Assembly (NCBI GenBank): GCA_012845835.1
Contig: JABAKD010000008.1
Span: 13,763,501-13,827,500, forward strand
Length of the DNA stretch: 64,000 nucleotides
Direction of reading: 5' to 3'
Origin: Undaria pinnatifida
Lineage: Eukaryota > Sar > Phaeophyceae > Laminariales > Alariaceae
Both the position numbers and the translations under genes were made by a program. The notes under the pieces are model-generated. The model was not told the origin of the DNA. It ran no database searches and saw only the letters and a program-made list of their open reading frames with translations. Numbering within the stretch: position 1 is the first letter of the stretch; every line of letters begins with the position of its first letter. This document shows, piece by piece, positions 53,618-63,722 of this stretch.

Positions 53618-55544
53618 TGGCCTCCACTACATACCAGCGGTGTTTCGCCCGAAGGGCCAAAGGCCCAAGCGATTTTTTGTCAGTAAAAACTCAACTTTTA
53701 TTTTTAGAATTTTTAAAGATAATACACCACCCCACGCCCCTCGCTCAATAATTAATATTTGTATACTAAAACGAAGTAAAGAGAAGTGTAATTATTAATC
53801 CGGGAGAACTTTTAGAAATATTTTGCCGCTGTTTTTTTGTTATCTAGGTTGGTTGGGTAGGGTCGAGGACGAGGATTATTTTTTTTTTCCGTTGAAATCC
53901 ATTCTATTTTCAGCATAATAGCGCAGAGATTCGAATCTTTGGGTCGACATTGGAATACATTTGACTCTTAAGAAAACCATTTTCCGGCGGGCTTCACGCA
54001 CAAGTCTCCGCGAGAATGTTCTGGTTGGTTGCGAAAAAGAGGTAGAAAAAGAAAAACTGGAAAAAACTGAAGGAAACTGAAAAAAGCTCTAGAAAAACGA
54101 ACGGAGGGGAGGAAACAGCCGAACGAAAACCGGATCGACGGGAACCCGTAACTAGCTGAAGGGTACGCAAGCCAAACCAGCCAGCCCCAGCCCGCACCGG
54201 ACTGCGAGCGGAATACAAGTGAGTTAAATCATTGACACACGACATAAATGAAGATACCACTTGGAAGGTGGTGAGCTGAAGCTTTACCTTTTTTCCCCAT
54301 CCGCCCGAGGAATTAACCAGTTAACAAGAAAGAAAATCGAGGAACGGCCTATTCTGGGTTCGGTCTGCATTTTCACCAAACATCCGTAAAATATCAAATA
54401 TTTGCTGAAACGCCCATCATCACTGCTGAATCTGGTCAACTGGTGAACCACCTCCTCCATCGATCGATGCATCTGTGTGTCATCTTTCCGCCCATCTAAC
54501 ATCCAGCACAGCCACTGTGCCGCAGCCAGTGTCCTTGCCGATACCTCCCAGTGATACCTCCCGCTACTACTCGTGCAGGAGACGAGCTCTCTGTGATCAC
54601 AAACTAACATACAGCACAGCAAGCAGCAGTAAGTTATGGTATCATATCGTTTTCCATGCCATACGATGATAACGATGATACGTACGGTACGCGTATTTCG
54701 GCCCCTCGCCCCCAGCCCACTGGATTGGATGGACCAGAATAATCAGATCTTCATCATCAGGTTCTCACTCCTCCCCCCGTTCTGAATCAAAACGAGAAAA
54801 GCGTAGACGTCGCACGCCATCCGCTCTACGATCGTATGATATTGCAGCGGCTGTTCTACCAAAGAAGTGGATCTCCGCGCAGTGTGCCTTGATGTATGCC
54901 GCACTTATCCGGCGCGTATGCACCGGTAATCAATCAAGTACGTAACGGTGCTTCGACGAGCTTCTACTACTACTTGTACTGGTGGTGGGACGTAGCATCT
55001 TTGCGGGTATCATGCCGAATTCTGCGTATCAAGTAGCTCGTATGTGGTTCATTTTCTGTCTCCATTCACGGCTGGCCGTATATAAGCAAATTCCTATGCA
55101 AGTTGACAACGACGTATTCCACCAACCAACACCACCACCGACAACAACAGCGTTCGACACCCACCACGATTATTCCGTGAGCGGCGCAGCTACAGCCTAG
55201 CGGCCAGCGACGGCGGCCGATCTCTGATGTCACGACAAACGCTACTTCAATACGACGTATATTCATTCTCGTTAAAAAAATCGAAAATAAGAGCCTGTTC
55301 ATGTTGCAAGACTCTGTTGTTGTTGTTGGTTGGTTTGGTGAGCAAGAATAATATATCGACCACAGCAGCAGCAGGCAGTCAGTCTTTTTCGCTCTTTCTC
55401 GCCGACTCGCTGCTCATCGATTTACGATCTTCATTTCCTCCCTGCTCCATCATGCAAGCAGTACTAACAAAATTGGTCATCTCAAGGTCAGAAGTCGTGG
55501 GCAACGATTTTTACCTGGTATTAAATACTGTACTTATTACCGAT
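53618..55544. other. Region upstream of the PSP1 exons; no gene recognised
   Basis: An S1-like, strongly diverged stretch lies at 54215-54315 (GTGAGTTAAATCATTG, GGTGAGCTGAAGCTTTA, CCCCATCCGCC). The start of the PSP1 gene may lie in this interval or beyond it. Confidence 0.35.
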
Positions 55545-55830
55545 ATAAAATAAAAATACACTCCAAGCTAGCTGCGAACTCGAAGATTTTGTGGAAACTC
55601 ATCGTATATCGTTGCAAGCTGTGTGATACTCCGGTCGCGCGTATTTCGGGTTGTTTGTGTGTCCTCATTAGACTGAGGATATAGGTCGGCGACTCCCCTT
55701 GGAACTACAGCAGTGTAGCTATCAGGGTCAACAGGGTGATGTTAGTCAGTCTGTGCGCGGAAACTATAAAACCCTTTCTTGAGGGGGGACAAAATCTGAC
55801 AGCTGTGGAAGGAAATGACTGGATATTATA
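55545..55830 (+). repeat. R4 dispersed repeat, copy 6
   Basis: It spans from TAAAATAAAAATACACTCCA through the TCAGGGTCAACAGGGTGATG block to ACAGCTGTGGAAGGAAATG. Confidence 0.78.
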
Positions 55831-56064
55831 GTATCCGGTCTGCGTGCTGCTCTCTGCGCCATCACCCCACCCCCGACAGGATGATCACACCGACCGGTGT
55901 GTCTGTGTTCTTCATATTAAACTTGTAAATTGATATTTCCACCCATCCATCTGCATCCAGCACCACGACCACGAACAAACAGTCAGTGCAGTGTCCATGC
56001 TGATGCCTCATCATGGAGGGTCGAGAGCTCAGAGTCTGTTCAAAAACTACGAGACATACTACAT

Positions 56065-56240
56065 ATATAGACCCTGATAGCTACACTGTAGTTGCAAGGG
56101 GAGTCGCCGACCTATATCCTTAATGAGGACACACAACTCGTAATGCGCGCGATCGGAGTATCACACACAGCTTGCAAGGATGAGTTTCGACGAAATCTTC
56201 GATCTCACAGCTGGAGTGTATTTTCATTTTTAATAATATA
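56065..56240 (-). repeat. R4 dispersed repeat, copy 7 (partial)
   Basis: Minus orientation: CCCTGATAGCTACACTGTAG, GCGCGATCGGAGTATC and AGTTTCGACGAAATC blocks, with an A/T-rich end. Confidence 0.75.
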
Positions 56241-57104
56241 TAGACTAGTCTAGACTAGAGATAAATATTGCAAGAATAGTCTACTTGTACGCGAAAAAAG
56301 GTGAATTGGCCATGCGAAGGCCAGCGGCGATGAGCACGCACGCGCGGGTATCAAGACAAAAACATCCAAGCCAGCAGAGACCAGACTATCATTCTGCTGT
56401 ATATGCAGCAAAAAGGAGGAACAAAAAGAAAAGATGTCATGAACTAAAAAATATTAAGAAAAAAAAAGTAGCGCAAAACTAACAACGCGAGACCTCTGTG
56501 TCATAAGGCTTAGTTTGGGTAAGCATCTGATCGTAACTTAGTCTAATCTACCTGGTGGTGGTTCCAACTATCACCGACGACGCGACGTGCCGTCACCGTG
56601 CCTCTCTCTCTTCTTTCCAATACCCTTTATTTGGGGCTGGTGTCCCCCAGTTTAGTGCACGGGGTGAGAATCGCCTGACAACTCTTCTTCTATTCTACAG
56701 CTACATACAGCAAGTACTCTTAACCCCTTTAGAGCCCCCAATCCCCTCCCTATACTAAATCCAAGTAATTTTGTCCCCAAACGGGTTTCCAGTGGTAAGA
56801 CTAGCTAGTAGTAACTGCAGCACATCCCGGGACAGATAAAGCGCGGGATCCAATTTCATTGTTAGTGCGGGGGGCATGTCGACAGGCAAGGCGGCACCGT
56901 AGTACATACAGTTAGTACTACAGTAAAAACGACGCTCCAACGATGACGCGCTATCATCGTCGTCGTCGTTCCGTTTCAAAGCCGTTCAAAGAACACACAC
57001 AAAAACGCCGACAACACCTCGACAACACACACAATATCCACATATATCATGGAAGAAGAGTATGCTCTATCGATTATACGATTGATTGTATGTACGAAGC
57101 CATC
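56241..57104. other. Spacer with small repeat fragments
   Basis: A 26-bp R1 LTR fragment (TCATAAGGCTTAGTTTGGG at about 56500) and an M1 copy from TTAACCCC at 56720 to about 56800 are present. The plus-strand frame 56285-56482 is Lys/Arg rich without a motif. Confidence 0.4.
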
Positions 57105-57287
57105 ATATACGCGCGATCGGAGTATCACACACAGCTTGCAAAGATGAGTTTCGACAAAAAAATCGATCTCACAGCTGGAGTGTATTTTAATTTTTATAAT
57201 ATTTTTGTTGTTCTCACAGTAACTCGCATAATAATCGATCCGTGGTCACAGGACAGGCTCCAGTCACTGCTGGAGCTGAGGAAATAC
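57105..57287 (-). repeat. R4 fragment joined to a foldback-family arm
   Basis: 57112-57200 is R4 (GCGATCGGAGTATCACACAC). 57205-57287 is the foldback arm (TTCTCACAGTAACTCGCATA to GCTGAGGAAATAC), which is interrupted by the solo LTR that follows and resumes at 57376 with CCCCAG. Confidence 0.7.
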
Positions 57288-57371
57288 TGTTAGAAGGCTT
57301 AGTTTGGGTGAGCTATAGGTCAACCTTTTGCAAGTGGTCAAACGGACTAATACCCCACTAATACCTCAACA
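57288..57371 (+). mobile_element. R1 solo LTR with 4-bp target duplication
   Basis: This is a single 84-bp LTR starting TGTTAGAAGGCTTAG and ending CTCAACA. It is flanked by ATAC at 57284-57287 and 57372-57375. The foldback family copy at 33815-33830 shows the unoccupied site with one ATACC, so the duplication is real. Confidence 0.9.
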
Positions 57372-57421
57372 ATACCCCAGCGAAAACACACAAAGCAAAG
57401 GTGGTACACGTACAGACTAAA

Positions 57422-57765
57422 TGTTAAGATACGGCCTCGAAAGGCCTGTAATTATCCGAATTGAGATAATTTAGATGGGTTTCGTATGATAAGGTTGGCG
57501 TTTTATATTCGGGATAGTCAGGAAATAGATCGTAGGCACGTGCCTCGGGTCTCAGAAGCCATCCGGGGTTCTGGTGGAACCTAGTAGAAAGCTACGTCTC
57601 TGCTAAGGCTAAGAAAGTGAGTACTCTCTAAGGACCTGCTCAATTGGCAGACCTGCGGGGGACATTCTGTGTCCCCGCCCAATACTCTTACAATATGGCG
57701 TCGTCGGCAGGACCATGGGTTTTTTGGGTCGTGGATTCAAATCTCACCATCCACAATAATAAAAA
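57422..57765 (+). mobile_element. R2 LTR followed by the R1-type internal start
   Basis: The R2 LTR 57422-57692 (TGTTAAGATACGG to CTCTTACA) is followed by ATATGGCGTCGTCGGCAGGA. Then comes the T-arm-like GTCGTGGATTCAAATCTCAC segment typical of R1 internal regions, after which the element is cut off by R4. This shows that R2 and R1 share their 5' internal segment. Confidence 0.82.
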
Positions 57766-57774
57766 AGTGGCTTC

Positions 57775-58320
57775 GGGAGTCAGTCTATATTATCAAAATA
57801 AAAATACACTCCAGCTGTGAGATCGAACATTTTGTCGAATCTCATATTTTGCAAGCTGTGTGTGATACTCCGATCGCGCGTGTTACGGGTTGTGTGTCCT
57901 CATCAAGGATATAGGTCGGCGACTCGCCTTGCAACTACAGTGTAGCTATCAGGGTCAACAGGGTGATGTTAGTCAGTCTGTGCGCGGAAACTATAAAACC
58001 CGTTTTTGAGGGGGACAAAATCTGACAGCTGTGGAAGGAAATGCATCAGTTTATCAAGTGAATCCTGTAAGTCGAATAACCGGTGAGGGGAGGGCGGAGT
58101 TTTCAAGGCCGTGGGGGGCTGGGTTTGATCAAGAGGGAGCGGGGGGGGGGTGGGGCGGGGGCGGGACGGCCGGGGCAACTCAATTTGTGCGTGGAAACTA
58201 TAAATCCTATCCTGTAAGTCGTACAACCAGTGAGGAGAGGGCGGGGCGTTCGAGGGGGTGGGGGTGGGGGTTGGGGTGGGAGGGGGGGGGGGGGGGGGGG
58301 GGGTTAAAAACATCTTTAGA
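57775..58320 (+). repeat. R4 dispersed repeat, copy 8 (longest)
   Basis: It includes the full core and two GC-rich modules with G runs at 58140-58150 and 58280-58303. It continues into G-rich simple sequence up to about 58610. Confidence 0.78.
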
Positions 58321-58744
58321 CCGAATAGATGTAGGGGTTTGCTATACGCGTGGTGCTAGGTCTAGGCGATGGTGCGGGTGGTGGGGAAGGAGGGGGCGTT
58401 GGGAGGGGGGGGGAGAGATGAATTGCAGCAGGGGAGGGGGGGGGGGGGGGTGAATTGCAGCAGAGGCGTGGGTGGCTCTAGAAAGACAATGAGGTGATAT
58501 CAAGTGCGTGGAAGTGTTTATTACTCTGGCAGATTCTGATGTTAGGTGGGGCATTTGAGCAAGAGGGAGCGGGGGAAAAAAAACAAAGCGGGGGGGGGGG
58601 GGGGGGAGGGTTTATATATTTTCCCTCTGCCGGGTGCGAGGTTGTGTGATGCGGTGGTACTGTAGTTAGTAGTAGTAGTTCTAGTTGTTGTTTTTTTTCG
58701 CACACATCTACTTTCCAGGGTCGTGGTCACAGGTGTCGTCCCTT
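58321..58744 (+). repeat. G-run-rich low-complexity stretch
   Basis: GGGGGAGG runs at 58400-58450 and 58590-58608 carry a repeated TGAATTGCAGCAG. Frames through it are proline/glycine artefacts. Confidence 0.6.
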
Positions 58745-58990
58745 CTCCCCCCCGGTCCTTGCCTTCAATTTTTATCGGGCACAGGGTCCAGCAATCCCAC
58801 TGCTCGTCGATTATTCATCGAGTGTTGCTAACTCACGCTCTCGCGTTCTTCGCAAGTCAACTTGTGCGCAAGAAAAAGTCCCCACGAATTTATACGAGCA
58901 TGCACTCGGGGGGATTCGAACTTACGAAACTGGCCTATACCAGGCTCGAGGATAACCTTATACATACGCCACCGGGGCGACCGGCTGTAT
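58745..58990 (-). repeat. tRNA-related dispersed repeat
   Basis: On the minus strand 58902-58985 reads CCCCGGTGGCGTATGTATAA and later GTAAGTTCGAATCCCCCCG, a good T arm/B box with a plausible D arm. The adjacent 58795-58880 matches 32765-32860. A tRNA-derived SINE is likelier than a functional tRNA because the acceptor stem does not pair well. Confidence 0.4.
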
Positions 58991-59339
58991 GGCTAGCTGT
59001 GTTATGTCGACCCTTGAGAACTGCACCTTTACCTATACTACCTACTATGTCATTTTAAGGGACAAACTATAATCAACGATAAGTTTTGTTTTTTTGTTGC
59101 GGTGGAATCGTTTTTTGGGTTTGGTCAAACCCAATTTCGCATCTATCACACACAAACGTTGTATATACGTGGGCACGTATAGACGACAAAAAGGAAGTTG
59201 AATCATGCCGTACGTGCGTTTAGGTAAACAAGAGGAGTATATCTGGCACGTAATAGTACGTACAGCAGTAGGAAGCGTAACAATTAAGTTAGACGCATTC
59301 ACACTAGTCTAAACTACGCGCAGAAGTACGCGAAAAGCG
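58991..59339. other. A/T-rich spacer, nothing recognised
   Basis: No feature can be supported. Confidence 0.3.
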
Positions 59340-60683
59340 ATAATTAGGGGCGTACGCGTTAAGAACTTGCTTGTGCCGTCGCAGGCATTATTTGGGGGGG
59401 GGGGGGGGGCGACCCCGGCTCGCGGTAGGTTGAGCATCCCATTTAGCGCCGGGTTAGGAACCACCGGCAGGCAGGGCCATCCACCCATGCACGTGGAAAG
59501 GGGGTAGCTCCCCCATTGCCACCGGGGGCCGTGCCGGCTTCTCACCGTGCTGCTCGCTCCGCCGTAGGCATTGTTTGGGGGAGGGATTCGACCCCGGCTC
59601 GTTCCAGGCGACGTCGCGGGGGCGAGGCAGTGCATACTGAAATGACCGGATGAACGGTGAGCTTGCTCATCCCCCGCTGTTGCCGGGGGGAGGGGGGGGA
59701 CTGCTGGGTTTCAAGGTGGCCGTCATGTAGCAGGAAACGTCGCTCGAACAACAGGGCTTGTGGAAGCGCCCACGCCTTCGAGGAGTCGACTGGGGAGTCG
59801 CAGGCGCCCCCCGCCCATGGCAATACTAGCAGTAGGCCAATGTCTCCCCATCTGGTGCCGTCTGGCGCTGAGTCGGGCTCTCAGGACGCTATGGCTCTCT
59901 GGACCCTACTATATCTGTAGCGCTCCCCCCCCTCCTGTTTGAGTAACAAGTGACCGGCGACACGAGGAACAGGGCAGCTCCATGGAAGCGGACTCCGTTC
60001 AGGGGGAGACGTCGCAGGGGGGTAATTTGGTACGGAGGGGGAAAGCGCGGGCAGGAGGGAGGCGAAATGGGTCACCGTTTTTGGGTAGCGGTACCACGCC
60101 AACAGCTACGAGCAAGAGGGCTGCGCCCATCAGGTCGCTCACAGAAGAAGCGGGTACGGTTAATGTTGTGCGGAGGTGCTACGCGGCGAGAGCGCTTTCG
60201 GGGGGGCTCATCTCCGCCGAGGCGAGGGCGCGCACCCGGGTGGCCGTTATAGTACAGTAGAGATCCTTCTATAGCGCCGGTTGAGTTGTGCCAGCTGCGC
60301 GATATAATGCCTGTGAAATCGCTTGGCACTGATGAGAACAACAAGTAGTGGCAGCATGCGAAGTAGTCTAGTGCCGATTGCCGCTGTACGGCCGGTATTT
60401 CCCTCTATAGTGCACACACCGGCACTACAGAGGGGCCACTGTTGTACTGCAGCACGACCCCAGGACGAAGCCTTGAGGGGAGCGAGCGAGTGCCGACCCC
60501 TGCAGGACCGCCACAAAGCGACTTGCCTGGGATGTAAATCACCTAAAACAGGAGAGTTGACACAAGAGAAAATTGTAGATTACCTGTCCCTCGGCCCAGG
60601 GTGACAGACCCACCGCCTGTGACACAGACCGAGCGATCCACCGACAGAACCGAAAAATGAACTGCTGTGCGCGATGATCTCAG
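59340..60683 (+). other. GC-rich region with a diverged direct repeat
   Basis: GCAGGCATTATTTGGGGG...CGACCCCGGCTCG (59373-59425) and GTAGGCATTGTTTGGGGG...CGACCCCGGCTCG (59563-59602) are diverged copies about 190 bp apart, as in promoter monomers of some retrotransposons. Plus-strand frames 59657-59920 and 59982-60260 are open with high G/C but have no recognised domain. It may be an eroded transposon or an uncharacterised gene. Confidence 0.3.
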
Positions 60684-60953
60684 GGTGAGCAGCAGTATCC
60701 ATTTTACCATCAAGATGCAAATCAAATTATGGAAAACCCGGGGATGCATCCAGGATTTCCCCTGGCGACCACAGATGGCTTTGTCAGCGCTATCGCTGGG
60801 GGGGTTTACGCTGTCGCCGCGGCGGCAACCGAACCAGGGGTCGCCCGCGACGTTTTGCGTCCTGCTGGAGCAGTCGATGGCACTTGTCATGGGCCTTCGC
60901 CGTCGCCGGGAGGCGTTTTTTCATTTCCAGTAGAGCTTAACCACTTGTTCTAG
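60684..60953 (+). CDS. Possible exon of unknown plus-strand gene
   Basis: After an acceptor-like GATGATCTCAG a frame reads GEQQYPFYHQDANQIMENPG, then MHPGFPLATTDGFVSAIAGG, and ends VELNHLF and stop. The composition looks protein-like, but codon bias is weak and no domain is known. Opposite-strand frames are also open here, so this is only a candidate. Confidence 0.22.
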   Translation, partial: GEQQYPFYHQDANQIMENPGMHPGFPLATTDGFVSAIAGGVYAVAAAATEPGVARDVLRPAGAVDGTCHGPSPSPGGVFSFPVELNHLF

Positions 60954-61194
60954 AAGATGATTGAGACTCACCGTGTACAAAACGAAGGGGATTGTCCCTG
61001 CCTTGGTTGGATGTGTTTGATTGGATCAAGGTCGAGGCTAAGGTTAGTACGGGCAGATACAGTTTCGAAAGTATATGTCAAAACATTTTTTTCGAGTGAA
61101 ACCGGTAAGGTGTTTACCCTCTCCGTTTCCGTCGCCAAGATTCTGGTCGTCAACGGCGCCCGCCAGGCCATGAATGTCTACGGTACATTGATTA
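60954..61194 (+). other. Possible coding stretch, unresolved
   Basis: The plus strand has donor-like AAG followed by GTTAGT at about 61038 and CCG followed by GTAAGG at about 61104. A short frame reads ILVVNGARQAMNVYG. A minus-strand frame is open over the same bases. I cannot choose between them. Confidence 0.2.
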
Positions 61195-61640
61195 ACATCA
61201 CCCTGTTGACCCTGGTACAAGCTACACTGTAGTTCTAAGGGGAGAGTCGTTCTACGATAGCCTCCCCGACTTTTCTTTGACCGAAATCATCGGTTTCGAA
61301 GCCAGCTCCCGGCCGTATCTTCTGAAATACGGTCCCCCTTGCCACCCCGACGACGCCATCGTTCTTCGATAGTCCTTTTCAAACAAGAAAACATGTTGAC
61401 GTTTTGTTCAAAGGACCCTTCTTCTTGTCGAGCAGCCACGAAACGTTCGTCAAAGAAAATCGCTGTTTTTTTGGGAGGGGGCTATCGTAGAATCACTCTG
61501 GAGTCGACGACCTATATCCTTAAAGAGGACACACACCCAGTAATATGCGCGATCGGAGTATCACTCACAGCTTGCAAAGATGAGTTTCGACGAAATCTTC
61601 AATCTCACAGCTGGAGTGGATTTTTTTTCTTTATAATACA
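61195..61640 (-). repeat. R4 dispersed repeat, copy 9, split by M3
   Basis: The R4 halves 61195-61248 and 61503-61640 are separated by the M3 element. Joining them restores the CTAAGGGGAGTCGACGACC order seen in other R4 copies. Confidence 0.75.
61249..61502. mobile_element. M3 MITE, copy 3, inserted in R4
   Basis: It has ends GTTCTACGATAGCC and (complement) GATTCTACGATAGCC. The host R4 copy around it is otherwise continuous. A short GGAG-like duplication is possible but not certain. Confidence 0.75.
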
Positions 61641-62070
61641 TGCGTACGTATTTGGACCGGGGTATACACCACATTTGTATACACAGATCCATACTGTACC
61701 AACACCGTCCTCCGCACATTTCCAGTCGGGAAGCCAGAGTTGCCACGACCGCCACGGCTATCAGCCACGACCGTACTACCTCAGCTATGATTTTTTCACC
61801 CGAAGGCCCGACGCTAACCCCCGAGGAAGGGCTTAACTCTGTCCCGCGGGTTCCCATGTCGCCCAGGACGTGGCTAAAAAACGGGCGCCCATGCCGTTCA
61901 TCGTGTTGATAAAATTATGTTACCCGAGACAATGCGGTGGAACTTCAACCAATGAGCTTCAACGCATGTAAGTCCTTTGCAAAAATGTAATACGTGGTGT
62001 CTACCGCAGGGCGTGGCTGTTGGAGGGCTTCGCCACGATCACAGCAGTAGCAGCATGTTCTAGAAGCCAA
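61641..62070. other. Unassigned stretch with open frames on both strands
   Basis: A minus-strand frame (61561-61857 and upstream) includes FFSHVLGDMGTRGTEL and EVVRSWLIAVAVVATLASRL, the latter hydrophobic enough for a membrane helix. A plus-strand frame is also open. There is no recognised family or secure splice sites. Confidence 0.22.
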
Positions 62071-62246
62071 TGGGGCAGTCGCAACCTCAGCCGTTGCCGC
62101 CCCACTTCCGCGGAGGCGCGAGCACCGGCCTCGTCGGCGACGCCGACATCACTGCTAGCCACGCCACTGTCCCCCCCGACCGTTTGTACCGGAGACTACT
62201 GGTCCGCGCTGACGGGAGGGCTCCGGAGATCAATTTTAATACGTCG
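62071..62246 (+). CDS. Probable exon of unknown plus-strand gene
   Basis: After GTTCTAG a frame reads PMGQSQPQPLPPHFRGGAST, then GLVGDADITASHATVPPD, then RLYRRLLVRADGRAPEINFN, ending at a strong donor TCG followed by GTAAGA. The third codon positions are mostly G/C, as in the PSP1 and BRWD exons, which singles out this frame. No domain is recognised and neighbouring exons were not found. Confidence 0.45.
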
Positions 62247-62294
62247 GTAAGATTCGATAAAGTCTAAACCGTGTAGACTATAGCACTACGAAGT

Positions 62295-62345
62295 AGACGA
62301 CTGAGTCGCGTGACTCAGTGGTGACTGAGTCGCGTGACTCAGTAT
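62295..62345. repeat. Tandem pair of near-palindromes
   Basis: CTGAGTCGCGTGACTCAG occurs twice in a row separated by three bases. It contains TGACTCA, a bZIP-type core, in inverted arrangement. Role unknown. Confidence 0.6.
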
Positions 62346-62454
62346 TCTACCAGTTAACATAACCAGCAGCCATCGACACCATCATCTCTGCTACCCGCCC
62401 TCCTTGTTGGCCTACGAGTGAATAACCCGTGATTAGGATATTGTTAATCCTACG

Positions 62455-63185
62455 GTTTTAGCTGCCCCTCAGGCTACGGTAGCACGTACAGTAGGGCTTT
62501 CTGTAGTAATTGTAACGTCAATTGGGCGATTCAATCATGATTATATGATTGTTAATCATAATGCGAAGTGCTTGTTGATCAGACTACGGTGTTAGTCGCC
62601 TTCGAGGCGATCGCAGCACTTGAGGCCCCCTCGTTGTTGATTTTAACCAAAACTGGGTGATTAAATCATGATTGATTATTGTTGATCATCCAATGTTTTT
62701 TTGCCGCATCCAGAGCCATCGTGGCACGTGGTCCTCTCCTTGTTTACTTTAACAAAACAATGAGTACGAAAATCATTATTATAGCAGGCCATCGTACGAC
62801 AGCGCTTGTGGTACTCCTTGCTGATTTGAACCAAAATTGGGTGATTGAATATCAGATATGTACCATACAATATTAAGGTCAACCATGATGAACTTTTGAC
62901 CGCCTCTGCGGCCATCGTAGCACTTGAGGCCCGGGTCGTTGGTTTTCGATAAAATCGGGTATTGAAGTCGTTATTAAATCATGAAGAACGTTAAATATGC
63001 TACGTTTTTGGCCGTCTCCGAGGTCATCGCAACGCTCGAGGCTTTGGTCTTAACCAAAACTGGATGCTGAAATCAAGACCTTGCTGATATAAACCAAAAT
63101 CAGGTGATTAAAATCATGATAAGATTATTTTTGTCAATCATGCTACGATTTTAGCCGCCTCCAAGGCCGTCATAGCACGTGAGGC
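62455..63185. repeat. Degenerate tandem repeat related to the end of the ankyrin exon
   Basis: Seven blocks like GCCGCCTCCGAGGCCATCGT, each followed by AGCACGTGAGGCC, lie near 62465, 62595, 62705, 62786, 62900, 63012 and 63155. Stretches with ACCAAAA(C/T)(T/C)GGGTGATT separate them. On the minus strand each block resembles the codons for GLTCYDGLGG in the ankyrin exon; the last block is the exon end itself. Confidence 0.7.
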
Positions 63186-63342
63186 CGTCCTTGTTGCTAG
63201 CAGTGTCATCAGCACCTCCCGCTATTAGAGTTTCGCCCAGAATGCCCTGCGGGTCGTATGCCATGGCGTAGTGCAGAGGTGTGTTGCCCCGACCATTCTT
63301 GTGATCGGGGTTGGCCCCCCGCCTTAGCAGCATCTCAACCAT
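63151..63342 (-). CDS. Ankyrin-repeat protein exon
   Basis: After acceptor CCAACCTTCAG the frame reads MVEMLLRRGANPDHKNGRGN, then TPLHYAMAYDPQGILG, then ETLIAGGADDTASNKDGLTC and YDGLGGG with a stop at 63151. RGANPDHKNGRGNTPLHYA is a textbook ankyrin repeat, and GGADDTASNKDGLTCYDGL is the start of the next. Upstream exons would lie toward the gap at 63723. The exon may end at this stop or splice earlier (GTGCTATG within it is a weak donor). Ankyrin repeats mediate protein binding; the partner is unknown. Confidence 0.82.
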   Translation of the reverse strand: MVEMLLRRGANPDHKNGRGNTPLHYAMAYDPQGILGETLIAGGADDTASNKDGLTCYDGLGGG

Positions 63343-63722
63343 CTGAAGGTTGGAGTTCTACGAGATATCACGAAACAGAACGCGGGATTAAGAAGGCGAG
63401 ATCGGGGGGGGGCGGAGAGACAGGGGGAGGGACAGAGGGTTGAAAGGGGGGGGAGGGAGGTCTCAAGTGTGTATGTTTGTGTGTTTTCCGGCTGTGATGA
63501 AAACGTAAGCATGCCCAACCTTACGCAAACTTGCACAAGCTTAAGCTTAGGCCACCTACTTCCCGAGGTACTACAGCAGAATAGCACCCCCAATGGATAC
63601 TTACCAACAGCTGAAGCAGTAACGCAACCACTTGACACCCATAGGCTCTCATGTGATCACGGCAAGAAATAGGCATCGACCCCCTCTCCAAGTGACATTG
63701 CACAAAAGAAGCCCCAGCCGGC
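63343..63722. other. Intron or flank of the ankyrin gene
   Basis: G-rich simple sequence lies at 63405-63455. No further ankyrin exon is seen before the gap. Confidence 0.35.
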
